Shown here: in pieces, positions 6,191-6,950 of the stretch
Layout of the letters: each line of letters starts with the position of its first letter
Numbering within the stretch: position 1 is the first letter of the stretch
Notes under the pieces: model-generated
Told to the model about the DNA's origin: nothing
What the model saw: the letters and a program-made list of their open reading frames with translations, nothing else
Databases searched by the model: none
Assembly (NCBI RefSeq): GCF_035467215.1
Contig: NZ_DATITZ010000030.1
Span: forward strand, 1 to 6,950
Source: Thiocapsa sp035467215
GTDB lineage: Bacteria; Pseudomonadota; Gammaproteobacteria; Chromatiales; Chromatiaceae
DNA length: 6,950 bases
Reading direction: 5' to 3'
Made by a program: the position numbers and the translations under genes

Positions 6191-6950
6191 CTACGAGGGA
6201 GCGATGGGGCCGACGGTGGACGGCTGGCCGGTTTCGCGCGGGAGGTCGCGTTCGCCTTGTCTCGGGGGCTCGTAGGTCTCGACAAGATAGAGTGGTCGAG
6301 CTTTGGTCTCGTTGAACATTCGACCGAGATACTCGCCCAAGACGCCGATGGCGGCGAGCTGAACCCCGCCGAGAAAGAGGACTGCAACCATGAGGGACGG
6401 ATAACCGGCGACGGGCTCTCCGTAACGCAAGGTCTTGTAGATGATCCAGCTTGCGTACAGGAACGCCGTCATGGCCGTGACCAGCCCGACATAGCTGGCG
6501 ACCTTGAGGGGGGCCGTGCTGAAGGAGGTAATGCCCTCGATCGCGAATCCCCACAGCTTGTGGTAATTCCACTTGGTCGCCCCGGCGCTGCGGCGGTCCC
6601 GATGGTAGGTCACGGCGGTTTGTCGATAGCCGATCCAGGCAAACAGACCCTTCATGAAGCGATGTTGCTCGCGCAGGCGGCAGAGTGCATCGACGGCGCG
6701 GCGGCTGAGCAGACGGAAGTCCCCCGTGTCCTTGGGGATCTCGATGGGGGTCATGCCCCCGATGACGCGGTAGAAATACCGAGCGGTCAGCTTCTTCAGA
6801 AAACTCTCGCCGTCACGCGACAGGCGCGTCGCGTAGACGACATCGTAGCCCTGGCTCCAGCGTGCCATCAGCTCCGGGATCAACTCGGGCGGATCCTGAA
6901 GATCGGCGTCGATAATGACGGTAGCTTCACCGCGACTGTGATCCAGTCCG
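6191..6950 (-). CDS. GT2 polyprenyl-phosphate glycosyltransferase, GtrB/ArnC/DPM1-like (partial)
   Basis: This is a family-2 glycosyltransferase that should transfer a sugar from a nucleotide sugar to polyprenyl phosphate on the cytoplasmic face of the inner membrane, for later use in modifying O-antigen, lipid A or another glycan. The reading frame stays open to the right edge, so the 5' end is missing. 252 codons are visible of a usual 310-340, and the N-terminal nucleotide-binding strand is lost. Visible residues (counted from the edge) show DADLQDPPE (14-22) with the metal-binding DxD, DTGDFRLLSRR (74-84), QHRFMKGLFAWIGY (95-108) and RRSAGATKW (119-127). Two membrane helices follow at about 149-172 and 185-209, then the EYLGRMFNE motif. 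A Pro-rich, charged 27-residue tail ends at TAG (6193-6191). The TTG at 6883-6881 is an internal Leu, not the start. The gene converges on the EamA gene. The sugar cannot be assigned. Confidence 0.93.
   Translation of the reverse strand, partial: GLDHSRGEATVIIDADLQDPPELIPELMARWSQGYDVVYATRLSRDGESFLKKLTARYFYRVIGGMTPIEIPKDTGDFRLLSRRAVDALCRLREQHRFMKGLFAWIGYRQTAVTYHRDRRSAGATKWNYHKLWGFAIEGITSFSTAPLKVASYVGLVTAMTAFLYASWIIYKTLRYGEPVAGYPSLMVAVLFLGGVQLAAIGVLGEYLGRMFNETKARPLYLVETYEPPRQGERDLPRETGQPSTVGPIAPS

Noticed and set aside
6103..6315. A 70-codon + strand frame (ATG 6103, preceded by AGGA) overlapping the glycosyltransferase 3' end
   Set aside because: The Shine-Dalgarno spacing is too short, the product is Arg/Gly-rich without a domain, and two-thirds of it is antisense to a conserved gene.

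Overview
The window is GC-rich, with third codon positions dominated by G and C, and looks like a gammaproteobacterial chromosome. The Gat proteins resemble those of Pseudomonas-type and purple sulfur Gammaproteobacteria. A Chromatiaceae-like host is my best guess, but it rests on overall protein style and cannot be proven from this sequence alone. I see no rRNA, tRNA, CRISPR array, insertion sequence or phage gene.

Layout: (1) 1-195 is a non-coding leader. It holds an AT-rich 8-bp inverted repeat, a GC-only dyad centred near 135, and a possible extended -10 promoter just before gatC. (2) 196-3497 carries gatC, gatA and gatB on the + strand, the three subunits of the tRNA-dependent amidotransferase. 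gatC and gatA are 12 bp apart; gatA and gatB are separated by 101 bp containing a perfect 7-bp stem-loop. (3) 3498-3564 is a short gap with a compound hairpin. (4) 3565-6043 holds two inner-membrane transporters on the + strand, 7 bp apart: a sodium:solute symporter (SSS/SLC5 family, LeuT fold) and a two-domain EamA/DMT-family transporter. (5) 6044-6190 is a convergent intergenic region with one long imperfect hairpin. (6) 6191-6950 is the 3' part of a minus-strand GT2 glycosyltransferase of the GtrB/ArnC/DPM1 polyprenyl-phosphate type, cut by the window edge.

Function: GatCAB converts Glu-tRNA(Gln) and/or Asp-tRNA(Asn) to the amidated forms. All residues I know to be catalytic are present, so it should be active. 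The symporter and EamA gene probably share one transcript, but their substrates cannot be read from sequence. The glycosyltransferase probably loads a sugar onto a polyprenyl phosphate for envelope glycan modification.

I did not find a convincing undescribed system. The items most worth a second look are the nested dyad upstream of gatC, the hairpin-bearing gatA-gatB gap, the symporter with an apparently intact Na+ site but altered sugar-contact positions, and the tight pairing of two unrelated secondary transporters.
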